A stretch of 49,282 bases of DNA, taken from the NCBI GenBank assembly GCA_947063485.1, contig CAMSSU010000009.1, forward strand, positions 1 through 49,282, given 5' to 3'. This document shows positions 24,536 to 32,834 of this stretch, piece after piece; position 1 is the first letter of the stretch, and each line of letters begins with the position of its first letter. The notes beneath the pieces were generated by a model, which saw only the letters and a list, made by a program, of their open reading frames with translations, was not told where the DNA came from and searched no databases. Source of the stretch: an uncultured Clostridia bacterium (GTDB lineage Bacteria > Bacillota > Clostridia > Christensenellales > Christensenellaceae). The translations under genes were made by a program, and so were the position numbers.

Positions 24536-25102
24536 CTAAATTTTCTTCATTTGGTTCAGCGGCCAGACGACGAACAGCGCATGGCCGATGACATCCTCTT
24601 TCGCAATCGCCCCGACATCTGCCGAGCGGCTGTCCAGGGAGTTGTTGCGGTTATCCCCCATGACGAAGTAGCAGCCTTCCGGGACGGTATAGGCATCGTA
24701 GCCGGGAATGATGAGCTGTTCGAGCAGATAGGCCTCCTCCTGCCGCTCTCCGTTGACATAGAGATGGCCGTCGTTTTTGATCTCGACAGTATCGCCGGGC
24801 AGGCCGACCACGCGCTTGACAAACGCCCCCTCGCGGTTGGGATACCGGACGATGACGACATCAAACCGCTCGATTTTCCCTCCGGCGGAGGAGATTTTTT
24901 CCACGAACACCGTCTGATCCTTATAGAGCGTGGGCTGCATGGAAGGGCCGTCCACCCGCACCATCTCGAATACGAACAGCCGCAGCAGCAGCGCCATCAG
25001 CACAGCGCCGCAAATGCAGAAAACCCAGCTTAAAAGCTCTTTTACTGCTCTCAGATTTTTCCTTTGGCGCCTTTTTTCGCTATTCTCCATCCTGATATAC
25101 AC
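24536..25102 (-). CDS. lepB: Signal peptidase I
   Basis: The 188-residue membrane-anchored serine protease removes signal peptides from secreted proteins such as the hydrolase at 2097. One N-terminal TM segment (~22-46) is followed by box B DGPSMQPTL with catalytic Ser54, box D RYPNREGAFVKRVVGLPGD with catalytic Lys96, and box E MGDNRNNSLDSR. This single-TM form is the Gram-positive type. The GTG at 25102 was chosen because AAAGGTG precedes it; an in-frame ATG at 25090 has almost no ribosome site. Either start overlaps the end of the DUF951 gene, so the two genes are translationally coupled. Confidence 0.93.
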   Translation of the reverse strand: MYIRMENSEKRRQRKNLRAVKELLSWVFCICGAVLMALLLRLFVFEMVRVDGPSMQPTLYKDQTVFVEKISSAGGKIERFDVVIVRYPNREGAFVKRVVGLPGDTVEIKNDGHLYVNGERQEEAYLLEQLIIPGYDAYTVPEGCYFVMGDNRNNSLDSRSADVGAIAKEDVIGHALFVVWPLNQMKKI

Positions 25103-25271
25103 GCTTCACCTTTCTGGCAAATTCTTCAAATGGGAGCATGACGACTCTCCCGCAGCCCTTGCACTTGATCTTATAATCCGCGCCCACCCGGGTAACGATC
25201 CACAGATCGCTGCCGCAGGGGTGTCTTTTTTTCATTTGGACAATATCGCCTATCTGCACAGAAGTATTCAA
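25080..25271 (-). CDS. DUF951 small protein
   Basis: The 63-residue protein matches DUF951: VQIGDIVQMKKRHPCGSDLWIVTRVGADYKIKCKGCGRVVMLP, with a conserved HPCG and a CxGCG pair that could bind metal. Its function is unknown; in many Bacillota it is encoded beside core genes. The start is set by GGAGGG, which is correctly spaced from a TTG at 25271. A more upstream ATG at 25289 lies on the wrong side of that site. The 3' end overlaps the start of lepB by up to 23 bases. Confidence 0.8.
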   Translation of the reverse strand: MNTSVQIGDIVQMKKRHPCGSDLWIVTRVGADYKIKCKGCGRVVMLPFEEFARKVKRVYQDGE

Positions 25272-25409
25272 CAAAGCACCCTCCTGCATATACTATGATA
25301 CTGGAATTATACATTCTTTTTTGGAAAAAGGAAACTGCCGGCAAAAATTTCGGCAGCAGGGGCAGAGGGGAAGGAAAAAGGCGCGCAGCCAAGGGCAGAG
25401 CCGGGGCAG

Positions 25410-25438
25410 TTGCTTTTATCATAAAAGAATATTATAAT
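25410..25438 (+). promoter_or_regulatory. Promoter for murA
   Basis: TTGCTT (25410-25415), a 17-bp spacer and a perfect TATAAT (25433-25438). Confidence 0.65.
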
Positions 25439-25504
25439 GTTCTTGATTGTATGATGAGCCTGATGCGTTTTGCCTGCTCGGGCGCTAGTAGAAGTGAGGA
25501 AAGA

Positions 25505-26806
25505 ATGAACGAGAAATTCGTCATCCGGGGCGGGAAGCCCCTAGAGGGAAGCGTGTGCGTCGGCGGCGCAAAGAATGCGGCTGTGGCCATTCTTCCGGCG
25601 ACGATTCTGGCGGAAGGTCCGTGCATCATTGAAAATCTGCCGAGAATCGACGATGTAACCATACTGCTCAATATCATGAAGCGCCTGGGCGCAAGCATTG
25701 ACGCCCGGGAAGATGGCTCTGTTTTAATCGACACCAGCGGCATCAAGACCAGCGACGTGCGCATCAACCTGGTGCGCCGGATGCGCGCCTCCTACTACCT
25801 GGTTGGGGCGCTTTTGGGGCGTTTTTTGAGCGCAAAGGTCTATTTGCCCGGCGGCTGCGCCATCGGCCAGCGTCCCATCGATCTGCATAAAAAAGGGATC
25901 GCCGCGCTGGGCGCGAATATGCGCGAGGAATACGGATGCCTGGTGGCGGATGCCGAGGAGCTCATCGGCAGCGATATCTATCTCGATCAGGTCTCCGTCG
26001 GGGCGACCATCAACATCATGCTGGCGGCCGTCAAGGCAAAGGGCAATACGACGATTATGAATGCGGCAAAGGAGCCGCATGTGGTCGACGTCGCCAACTT
26101 CTTGAACTGCATGGGCGCGCGCATCAAGGGCGCGGGCACGGATACCATCAAAATCCGCGGCGTGGAAAAGCTGCACGGCTGTACATACAGCGTCATTCCC
26201 GATCAGATCGAGGCGGGGACGCTGATGATCGCGGCGGCGGCCACCAAGGGCGACGTTACGGTGAAAAACGTCGTGCCCGTGCATATGGAGGCGCTGACGG
26301 CCAAGCTGGAAGAGATGGGCGTGCAGGTGGAGGAAGGCGGAGACAGTATCCGCGTCTGCTGCACCAAACGGCCCAAGAGAGTCAATATCAAAACCTATCC
26401 TTACCCTGGCTTCCCGACGGATTTGCAGCAGCCGGCGACGGTTCTGCTCTCCACGGCAGAGGGAACCAGCGTGATTGTGGAAAATATTTTTGAATCCCGG
26501 TTTAAGCATATCAACGAGATCCGCCGCATGGGCGCCAAAGTTACGATAGACGACCGGGTGGCGGTGGTGGAAGGCGTGGAGCGGCTGACGGGCGCCCCGG
26601 TGCGCGCCAGCGATCTGCGGGCAGGCGCGGCGCTCATCGTCGCCGGGCTCATGGCCGACGGCGTCACGGATATCTATAATATCCAGTATATCGACCGCGG
26701 CTACGACCATATTGAAAATAAGCTCATCGCCCTGGGCGCGGATATCCAGCGCGTCCCGGTGGAGGATGAGGATGACGGCGCGATGGATTTGGAAGAGTTC
26801 ATCTAG
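25505..26806 (+). CDS. murA: UDP-N-acetylglucosamine 1-carboxyvinyltransferase
   Basis: The 433-residue enzyme transfers the enolpyruvyl group of PEP to UDP-GlcNAc, the first committed step of peptidoglycan synthesis, in the cytosol. Typical features are GGAKNAAVAILPA (K23/N24 region), the RRMRASYYLVGALLGR block, and the loop LPGGCAIGQRPIDLH with the catalytic Cys118 that fosfomycin alkylates, so the target residue is present. The later YPGFPTDLQQP and DLRAGAALIVAGL motifs are also intact. The ATG at 25505 follows GTGAGGAAAG. A longer open frame upstream has no ribosome site. It is a single-gene unit with its own promoter and terminator. Confidence 0.96.
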   Translation: MNEKFVIRGGKPLEGSVCVGGAKNAAVAILPATILAEGPCIIENLPRIDDVTILLNIMKRLGASIDAREDGSVLIDTSGIKTSDVRINLVRRMRASYYLVGALLGRFLSAKVYLPGGCAIGQRPIDLHKKGIAALGANMREEYGCLVADAEELIGSDIYLDQVSVGATINIMLAAVKAKGNTTIMNAAKEPHVVDVANFLNCMGARIKGAGTDTIKIRGVEKLHGCTYSVIPDQIEAGTLMIAAAATKGDVTVKNVVPVHMEALTAKLEEMGVQVEEGGDSIRVCCTKRPKRVNIKTYPYPGFPTDLQQPATVLLSTAEGTSVIVENIFESRFKHINEIRRMGAKVTIDDRVAVVEGVERLTGAPVRASDLRAGAALIVAGLMADGVTDIYNIQYIDRGYDHIENKLIALGADIQRVPVEDEDDGAMDLEEFI

Positions 26807-26807
26807 C

Positions 26808-26836
26808 AAAAAGAGCTGCCTGGCAGCTCTTTTTTG
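26808..26836 (+). terminator. Terminator of murA
   Basis: A GAGCTGCC/GGCAGCTC-type stem is flanked by A5 and T6. Confidence 0.88.
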
Positions 26837-26865
26837 ATGCAGATGCGGCGAAGCTTGGGCTGGGC

Positions 26866-26895
26866 TTGCGAAGCGCGGGAAGGGTATAGTAAAAT
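26866..26895 (+). promoter_or_regulatory. Possible promoter for the esterase gene
   Basis: TTGCGA (26866-26871), an 18-bp spacer and TAAAAT (26890-26895), followed by AG as in the mscL, lplA and acyl-kinase promoters. Confidence 0.5.
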
Positions 26896-26926
26896 AGAAA
26901 AAACACCAAAGAGAGGGAGAGGGACA

Positions 26927-28066
26927 ATGGGAGAAAACAGAGCGGATTTGCTTCAGTTAAAGCGCCTGGAGCGCAGGCCGGAGGAGAAATATATCACGGT
27001 TACGATGCCCGAGAGCAGCTACCGCGCGTTTCACTGCATGGCCGACTATCCGGTGATAGGGCGGCTGGAGCGGGATGAGCAGGCGATGGGGCGCGCGGAA
27101 TGGAACAAAGAGCTATACCCGCTTCCGGCAGAATACCGGCGCAGAGAGGGAACGCCCCGCGGGAAGATCGTGGGCCGCGTGATGGAGGATTCTGCCTTTT
27201 ACCCGGGCGTCAAGCATAAATACTGGATTTATACGCCGGCGCAGTACGATGGAAAAACGCCGGCAGATCTCATCTTGTTTCTGGATGGGCAGATGTATTT
27301 TATGCCGGTTTTAAAGCAGAGCGAACTGCGCGGCACCATGAGCGATTTGCTGGAAGCGATCCCGGCAGAGGGAGAGATCGTTCTGCCAGAAGGAACAGAT
27401 CATGTTACGGATTTGCTGGATAACCTGATCGCAGACGGCAAGATCCCGCCGGCCATCGCCGTGTTTTTGGCGCCGGGGTATCCGGGGCCTGGGGAGCCAG
27501 TCTATGGGACGAGCAAAGGCGTCACCAACCGCAGTGTGGAATACGATACGGTGAGCGACTGGTTTGCCCGCTTTGTGGCAGAGGAATTCCTGCCCATGGC
27601 GCTGGAGGGCTATGCCATTGCGGCAGGCCCCATGAGGCACAGCGTCGCAGGCATCAGCTCCAGCGGCATTGCGTCGTTTGCAACTGCCTGGTATGCCAAC
27701 CATCTGTTTGGCAACGTGATCGCGGCCAGCCCCAGCTTTGGCAATATCCGGGGCGGCAATATCTGGCCCTCGGTGATCCGCACTGCGGATGAGCGGAAAA
27801 ACCTGCGCACCTGCATGTGCGTCGGCAAATATGACGCCGATATCATCTTCGGAGACTGGATTCTGGCAAACCGCGACGTGGCCAGCGCGCTCAATTACCG
27901 CGGCTATGATTTTCGGCTGATCATCAATGAGATGGGGCACAGCCTGACTTTCCTGAAATATATGATCCCCCAGGCGCTGGCCTGGTTCTACCGCGGCCAA
28001 GAGGTGAGCGAGAAGCACTGCACGGTCATCCGCCCTGCTCCGCTGGTAACGGAGATTTCAAAATAG
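26927..28066 (+). CDS. Alpha/beta-hydrolase esterase (enterochelin-esterase-like)
   Basis: The 379-residue protein has an N-terminal ~80-residue extension followed by an esterase domain. KYWIYTPAQYDGKTPADLILFLDGQMY is the first strand region. The nucleophile elbow is AGISSSGIAS (Ser244, a G-x-S-x-S form rather than strict GxSxG). VGKYDAD carries the likely acid and NEMGHS the His near the C-terminus. RGGNIWPSVIR is typical of the enterochelin-esterase-like family. There is no signal peptide, so it is probably cytosolic and acts on an ester of unknown identity. The ATG at 26927 was chosen over earlier in-frame ATGs, which overlap the murA terminator or the promoter. Confidence 0.75.
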   Translation: MGENRADLLQLKRLERRPEEKYITVTMPESSYRAFHCMADYPVIGRLERDEQAMGRAEWNKELYPLPAEYRRREGTPRGKIVGRVMEDSAFYPGVKHKYWIYTPAQYDGKTPADLILFLDGQMYFMPVLKQSELRGTMSDLLEAIPAEGEIVLPEGTDHVTDLLDNLIADGKIPPAIAVFLAPGYPGPGEPVYGTSKGVTNRSVEYDTVSDWFARFVAEEFLPMALEGYAIAAGPMRHSVAGISSSGIASFATAWYANHLFGNVIAASPSFGNIRGGNIWPSVIRTADERKNLRTCMCVGKYDADIIFGDWILANRDVASALNYRGYDFRLIINEMGHSLTFLKYMIPQALAWFYRGQEVSEKHCTVIRPAPLVTEISK

Positions 28067-28134
28067 AGTGATGCAGACGGCCATGCGCCCCATAATTGAC
28101 GGAGCCCGCGCCGCTGGCAAGAAAAATGCGAAGG

Positions 28135-28160
28135 AAAAGAGGCGCAGTGCGGCCTCTTTT
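28135..28160 (+). terminator. Terminator after the esterase gene
   Basis: An AAAAGAGGC/GCCTCTTTT stem with an 8-base loop. The following stretch, 28161-28310, holds no gene I can support. Confidence 0.75.
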
Positions 28161-28310
28161 CTTCTGTTTGCCGGAGTTTTCGTGGGCACTGCTGTCCCTC
28201 GGCCGATGGCCGGCGTTGGATGCGGCCCGGAATATCGGCCGCAGGTAGGGGCGGCGGATGGCTGGTTTTGCGGAAACAGAGAAAATTTTGCAAAAATAAA
28301 AACAGCCTCA

Positions 28311-28339
28311 TTGCAAGAGCGGGCGGCATTCTCTATGAT
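28311..28339 (+). promoter_or_regulatory. Promoter for the ATL-like gene
   Basis: TTGCAA (28311-28316), a 17-bp spacer and TATGAT (28334-28339). Confidence 0.6.
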
Positions 28340-28358
28340 AAGGGCAGGAGGTGGCAAA

Positions 28359-28838
28359 ATGGCAAACGAGGAGAAAAAGGATTTTAACGCGATGCTGCGC
28401 CAAAACAAGGATATGCCAAAGATTCAGATCCTGAAAGACCAGGCATCCATTCAAAAATACGGCGGGGAGAAGATGTACTTTGCGCCGCCCATGGCCTATG
28501 ATGCGCTGATGAGGCAGGTTCCGCGCGGGGCGCTGATCACCGTGGGCACCATGCGGGAGCATCTGGCAGAGCAGGCCGGGGCAGATTTTACCGACCCCAT
28601 CACAGCAGGCATTTTTGTCTCGATTGCGGCCTGGGCCAGCTATCAGCGCGGGCAGGACGAGACGCCCTACTGGCGGACGCTTCGGGCAAACGGAGAGCTC
28701 AATCCCAAATACCCCGGCGGCCAGATGGCCCAGAAGGAGAAGCTGGAGGCCGAAGGACATGAAGTTCTGCAAAAGGGCAGAAAGAACATCAAATACTATG
28801 TCAAGGATTATGAGAAGGCGCTGTTTGAGCTGGAATAG
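28359..28838 (+). CDS. MGMT-family, alkyltransferase-like (ATL) protein
   Basis: The 159-residue protein contains the DNA-binding fold of O6-alkylguanine-DNA alkyltransferases: MAYDALMRQVPRGALITVGTMREHLAEQAG, then a helix-turn-helix-like segment. The active-site PCHR motif is replaced by PYWR (TPYWRTLRANGELN), so no acceptor cysteine is present. This matches alkyltransferase-like proteins, which bind O6-alkylguanine without repairing it and hand the lesion to nucleotide excision repair. The ~45-residue N-terminal extension is not typical of minimal ATLs. A strong GGAGGTGG precedes the ATG. Function by analogy only. Confidence 0.72.
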   Translation: MANEEKKDFNAMLRQNKDMPKIQILKDQASIQKYGGEKMYFAPPMAYDALMRQVPRGALITVGTMREHLAEQAGADFTDPITAGIFVSIAAWASYQRGQDETPYWRTLRANGELNPKYPGGQMAQKEKLEAEGHEVLQKGRKNIKYYVKDYEKALFELE

Positions 28839-28852
28839 CAGAAAATTGGCGC

Positions 28853-28882
28853 AAAAAGAGCGGCAGAATCTGCCGCTCTTTC
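28853..28882. terminator. Bidirectional terminator between ATL and degV
   Basis: An AGAGCGGCAGA/TCTGCCGCTCT stem is flanked by A and T runs. Confidence 0.88.
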
Positions 28883-28895
28883 TCATTTGCAAAGT

Positions 28896-29768
28896 TTAGT
28901 TATAGCGCTGCTTGCCCATATAGAAGAGCGCCAGCGTCCCCGGGCCGGAATGCGCGCCGATGACCGGGCCGACATAGTTGATGAGCACATTGTCGATCTT
29001 GAAATGCTCCGTGATCATCGCCTTCAGGGCTTCGGCATCCTCCAGGCAGTCGCCGTGGCTGATGAACACCGTCTGCCCGTCGGGATCCTTGATATCCTCC
29101 TTCATGCGGTTAAACATCTCGAGGATGGATTTCTTTCTGCCCTTCACTTTGAAATGCGGAATCAGCCGCCCGGCGTCGTCCACATCCAAAACAGGCTTGA
29201 TTTGCAGCATGGTGCCAAAAAATGCGGAAGCTTTGGAGATGCGCCCGCCCCGGCGCAGATGGTTGAGGTCGTCCACGGTAAACCAGTGGATGATGTTCTT
29301 CTTATTGGCTTCCACCCACTCGGCAACCTCCTGCAGGCTCTTGCCGGCTTTTTTCATCTGGACGGCGTAATCCACCAATAATCCCTGCCCCAGAGAAGCG
29401 CAGAGCGAATCGATGACGGTCAGCTTGCCGGGGTATTTCCCATTCAATTCCTCGGCTGCTGCCCGGGCATTCTGATAGCTGCCCGAAAGCGCAGAAGAGA
29501 ATTCGATGTGCAAAATATCCACGCCCTTTTCCAGATAGGGGATGAAGCCCGCCTCGAATGCGGCGCGGTTGATCATGGAAGTTGTGGAATCGATGCCTGA
29601 GCGCAGATTGGCGTAAAAATCCTTCACAGGCATATCTTCGCCAAAGTTATCCCGATATTCCTTGCCCTCCATATCGAAGGAGAAGGAGAAAAAGAGCAGG
29701 TTGTTTTGCTCGATATACCACTTCGGCAGATCCGTGGTCGAGCTGGTGGAGAGCAGGTATTCGCTCAT
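28896..29768 (-). CDS. DegV-family fatty-acid-binding protein
   Basis: The 290-residue protein shows the DegV fold. N-terminal LLSTSSTTDLPKWYIEQNNLLFFSF is followed by the conserved MINRAAFEAGFIPYLEKGVDILHIEFSSALSGSYQNA segment. The C-terminal domain includes KGRKKSILEMFNRM and GAHSGPGTLALFYMG. Related proteins (FakB) bind a fatty acid and present it to the kinase FakA for phosphorylation and entry into phospholipid synthesis; no FakA gene is in the window. The start at 29768 (MSEYLL) lies seven bases after GGAGG; an earlier in-frame ATG at 29807 precedes that site. Confidence 0.92.
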   Translation of the reverse strand: MSEYLLSTSSTTDLPKWYIEQNNLLFFSFSFDMEGKEYRDNFGEDMPVKDFYANLRSGIDSTTSMINRAAFEAGFIPYLEKGVDILHIEFSSALSGSYQNARAAAEELNGKYPGKLTVIDSLCASLGQGLLVDYAVQMKKAGKSLQEVAEWVEANKKNIIHWFTVDDLNHLRRGGRISKASAFFGTMLQIKPVLDVDDAGRLIPHFKVKGRKKSILEMFNRMKEDIKDPDGQTVFISHGDCLEDAEALKAMITEHFKIDNVLINYVGPVIGAHSGPGTLALFYMGKQRYN

Positions 29769-29811
29769 AAAAGGGCCTCCTGGGCAAAATGTGAAATTTC
29801 TTTCCATTTAT

Positions 29812-29840
29812 AGTATAATGATTTTAAAGGGCAATGGCAA
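29812..29840 (-). promoter_or_regulatory. Promoter for the degV gene
   Basis: On the minus strand, TTGCCA (29840-29835), a 17-bp spacer and TATACT (29817-29812). Confidence 0.7.
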
Positions 29841-29980
29841 GCAATTTTGGCGGCCGCTGCCCTTTGAATTAAAATGAAACATTGCAATTATAAAATTACT
29901 TTTCTTTTCAAAAAGAAAGCCAAACAAGAAAAAAACTTGTAAAATGTGCAGTTTTCCAAATTAAATTTTTCATTTTACTC

Positions 29981-30009
29981 TTGTTTTATGCGGCTGGTTC
30001 TGCTATGAT
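29981..30009 (+). promoter_or_regulatory. Promoter for the aminotransferase at 30054
   Basis: TTGTTT (29981-29986), a 17-bp spacer and TATGAT (30004-30009). The region between this and the degV promoter (29841-29980) is strongly A/T-rich and gene-free. Confidence 0.55.
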
Positions 30010-30053
30010 AATAAAACGACAAGAAGAAAATGAAGGAACACGGAGGCGCAGAC

Positions 30054-31244
30054 ATGCAAGTTTCAAACAAGGCACAGGCAATCAGCCCATCTCTCACACT
30101 GGGCATCAACGCACTTTCCAGCGAGCTTAGGGCGCAGGGAAAAGATGTGGTTGGATTTGGTGTTGGGGAACCGGATTTTGATACGCCGGCCTATATCCGC
30201 CAGGCGGCCATTGAGGCCATCGAATCTGGAAAAACCAGATATACGCCCGTCCCTGGTATCATGGAATTGCGGCAGGCCGCGTGCGACCGCTATGAGCATA
30301 AATATGGCCTGAAGTTTGCACCGGCGCAGGTGGTGGTCTCCAGCGGCGCAAAGGAATGCCTCTATAATGCCTTTCAAGTGATTTTAAACCCGGGAGACGA
30401 GGTGATCATCATCTCTCCCTATTGGCTGACTTACCCAGAGCAAGTCAAAATGGCGGGGGGCGTTCCGGTTTTTGTGCAGGCCCGGGAGGAAAACGACTTC
30501 CAGCCCGAGCTGGCGGATTTGGAAAGAGCAGTCAGCGATCATACCCGCGCTATTATTTTGAATAACCCTTCCAACCCCTGCGGCAATGTCTACAGCCGGC
30601 AGGCGCTGGAGGAGATTGCGCAGTTTGCAAAAGCGCACGATCTCTATATCATCTCGGATGAGATTTACGACGAATTGGTCTATGGAAAGCAGGCGCTCTC
30701 CATCGCCTCCATTTCCGAAGATGCCAAAGAGCGCACCATCATCATCAACGGAGCCAGCAAGGCCTATGCGATGACAGGCTGGCGCATCGGCTATCTCATC
30801 GCGCCGGCGCAGGTCGCCAAGCTCTGCGCCAGCTATCAGGGGCACAGCACGAGCAACGCCTGCTCCATCTCCCAGTATGCGACGCTGGCCGCCATGCGCG
30901 GGCCGCAGGAGGATATGGAAAAGATGGTCTCCATCTTTGCCCAGCGGGCACAGCTGATTTATGAGCTGATAAACGAGATTCCCGGCGTCTCCTGCCGGAT
31001 GCCCCGGGGCGCATTCTATATCTTCGTGAATATCGCAGGGCTATACGGCAAGAAATACCATGGGCAAAAAATTTCCGGCTCTGTGCAGTTCTCGGAAGCC
31101 CTATTGCAGGAAAAGCTGGTGGCGGTTGTGCCGGGCGTGGCCTTTGGCGCAGACGGCTTCATCCGGCTCTCTTATGCAACCAGCGAAGAAAACATCAAAA
31201 AAGGCGTCTCCCGGCTGCGGGAGTTCTGCCAGGAGCTTGAATAG
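30054..31244 (+). CDS. PLP-dependent aminotransferase, class I/II (aspartate-aminotransferase-like)
   Basis: The 396-residue fold-type I enzyme carries VGFGVGEPDFDTP, the cofactor-stacking region SSGAKECLYNAFQ, NNPSNPCG, SDEIYDELVYG, the Schiff-base lysine in NGASKAYAMTGWRIGY and the C-terminal carboxylate-binding Arg in FIRLSYA. This matches the group Ig aspartate aminotransferases common in Bacillota, exchanging amino groups between Asp or another amino acid and 2-oxoglutarate; exact specificity is not readable. The ATG at 30054 is eight bases after GGAGG. A terminator separates it from the (Re)-citrate-synthase-like gene, though metabolically the two connect through 2-oxoglutarate/glutamate. 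Confidence 0.92.
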   Translation: MQVSNKAQAISPSLTLGINALSSELRAQGKDVVGFGVGEPDFDTPAYIRQAAIEAIESGKTRYTPVPGIMELRQAACDRYEHKYGLKFAPAQVVVSSGAKECLYNAFQVILNPGDEVIIISPYWLTYPEQVKMAGGVPVFVQAREENDFQPELADLERAVSDHTRAIILNNPSNPCGNVYSRQALEEIAQFAKAHDLYIISDEIYDELVYGKQALSIASISEDAKERTIIINGASKAYAMTGWRIGYLIAPAQVAKLCASYQGHSTSNACSISQYATLAAMRGPQEDMEKMVSIFAQRAQLIYELINEIPGVSCRMPRGAFYIFVNIAGLYGKKYHGQKISGSVQFSEALLQEKLVAVVPGVAFGADGFIRLSYATSEENIKKGVSRLREFCQELE

Positions 31245-31250
31245 AATGGG

Positions 31251-31282
31251 AAAAAGGCTGCAGCATTTCCTGCAGCTTTTTT
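31251..31282 (+). terminator. Terminator of the aminotransferase gene
   Basis: An AAAAAGGCTGCAG/CTGCAGCTTTTTT stem-loop. Confidence 0.85.
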
Positions 31283-31386
31283 ATAAACAGAAGGCAGCCG
31301 CTGAAATTTGGAGGAGGCGCCAGTTTGCGCAAATCTCCGGGCGCGGTGATATAAAATTTTCATTTTGACAGAAACGAGGTGCAGAG

Positions 31387-32784
31387 TTGGAAAAACAGTA
31401 TCGACGCACAAACCTATTGCAGGAAAATGACTACCACTACACGCTTCAGGATGTGGAGCAGCCTGTGCTGTTCCGGGATGTTTTCCCCTATGACCAGATC
31501 CCCAAAACGCGGTTCAACCACCGCGTTGTGCCGCAGTATGTGCCGGATGAGATCTGGATTACGGACACGACCTTCCGGGATGGGCAGCAGGCCATGGCGC
31601 CTTTTACTCCAAAGCAGATCCGAGATCTCTACCAGCTGATGCACCGGCTGGGCGGGGAAAACGGCATCATCCGGCAGAGCGAGTTTTTTGTCTATACCCA
31701 AAAAGACCGGGAGGCCCTGGCGCTTTGCCAGGATCTGGGCTATGAATTCCCCGAAATTACAACCTGGATCCGCGCCAGCAAGAAGGATTTTGAGCTGGTG
31801 AAAAACCTGGGCATCAAGGAGACGGGCATTTTGGTCTCCTGCTCGGATTACCACATCTTCAATAAGATGGGGCTGACGAGAAAACAGGCGATGGATAAAT
31901 ACCTGGGCATCGTCAAAGATGCGCTGGCGCTGGGCATTCGGCCGCGCTGCCACTTTGAGGATATCACCCGGGCGGATTTCTACGGCTTTGTCGTCCCCTT
32001 TGCCAACGAGCTCATGCGGCTCATGGCGGATGCGAAAATTCCGATCAAGATTCGCATGTGCGATACCATGGGCTATGGCGTGCCCTATCCGGGCGCGGCG
32101 CTGCCCCGCAGCGTGCCCGGCATCGTCTATGGCCTGCGCTTCTATTCGGGCGTGCCTTCCGAGCTGCTCGAATGGCATGGGCATAACGATTTCTATAAGG
32201 TGGAAGTCAACGCGGCGACGGCCTGGATGTATGGCGCGGCCTCGGTCAACTGCTCGCTGCTGGGCATTGGCGAGCGCACGGGCAACTGCCCGCTGGAGGC
32301 CATGGCCATCGAATATGCCGAGCTGCGCGGGCGCACGGACGGCATGGATCTCTCGGTCATCACAGAGATCGCCGATTATTTCGAACAGGAAATTGGCTAT
32401 CATATCGATCCGCGCACGCCTTTTGTGGGCGAGCATTTCAATGCCACTCGGGCGGGCATCCATGCCGACGGCATGATGAAGGACGAGGAGATCTACAACA
32501 TCTTCGATACGGATAAGATTTTAAACAACCCGGCCAAGGTTCTGATCGGCGAGCATTCGGGCGCTGCGGGCATCGCACATTGGCTGAACACCACGTTCCG
32601 GCTGCCCGAGGGCAGGAAGGTGGATAAGCGGGGCGCGCTGGTGGACGGCATCCGCAAGGCCATCGACGCGGAATACCAAAAGGGCCGCAACACGACCTTC
32701 TCGGATGCGGAGCTTCTGGCCATGGCAAAGGCTGTGGATGCGCAGGCTGTTGCCGAAATGGAAGCGATCCGCAAAGGAAAATAG
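31387..32784 (+). CDS. Putative (Re)-citrate synthase (isopropylmalate-synthase superfamily)
   Basis: The 465-residue TIM-barrel enzyme of the HMGL-like/isopropylmalate synthase superfamily has a catalytic TDTTFRDGQQ (~59-68), RCHFEDITRADFYGFVVPF and a metal-binding HGHND (~263-267). It lacks the C-terminal leucine-regulatory domain of LeuA. The N-terminal layout (LQ-N-Y-LQDV-P-L-RD-FPY) and internal blocks resemble the anaerobic (Re)-citrate synthase of Clostridium kluyveri as I know it, which makes citrate from oxaloacetate and acetyl-CoA. It is often mislabelled 2-isopropylmalate or homocitrate synthase, and the latter two remain alternatives. The start is TTG at 31387, set by GAGGTG (31376-31381). 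No leuBCD genes are adjacent. Confidence 0.78.
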   Translation: MEKQYRRTNLLQENDYHYTLQDVEQPVLFRDVFPYDQIPKTRFNHRVVPQYVPDEIWITDTTFRDGQQAMAPFTPKQIRDLYQLMHRLGGENGIIRQSEFFVYTQKDREALALCQDLGYEFPEITTWIRASKKDFELVKNLGIKETGILVSCSDYHIFNKMGLTRKQAMDKYLGIVKDALALGIRPRCHFEDITRADFYGFVVPFANELMRLMADAKIPIKIRMCDTMGYGVPYPGAALPRSVPGIVYGLRFYSGVPSELLEWHGHNDFYKVEVNAATAWMYGAASVNCSLLGIGERTGNCPLEAMAIEYAELRGRTDGMDLSVITEIADYFEQEIGYHIDPRTPFVGEHFNATRAGIHADGMMKDEEIYNIFDTDKILNNPAKVLIGEHSGAAGIAHWLNTTFRLPEGRKVDKRGALVDGIRKAIDAEYQKGRNTTFSDAELLAMAKAVDAQAVAEMEAIRKGK

Positions 32785-32820
32785 AAAAAAGAGGCGAGCG
32801 CAATCCGCTTGCCTCTTTTT
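32785..32820 (+). terminator. Terminator of the citrate-synthase-like gene
   Basis: An AAAAAGAGGCGAGCG/CGCTTGCCTCTTTTT stem with one mismatch. Confidence 0.85.
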
Positions 32821-32834
32821 GGAGAGAGGCACAC

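Noticed and set aside
31387-32784. Annotation as 2-isopropylmalate synthase (LeuA)
   Set aside because: The C-terminal leucine-binding regulatory domain and neighbouring leuBCD are absent, and sequence blocks fit the (Re)-citrate synthase better; kept only as an alternative.
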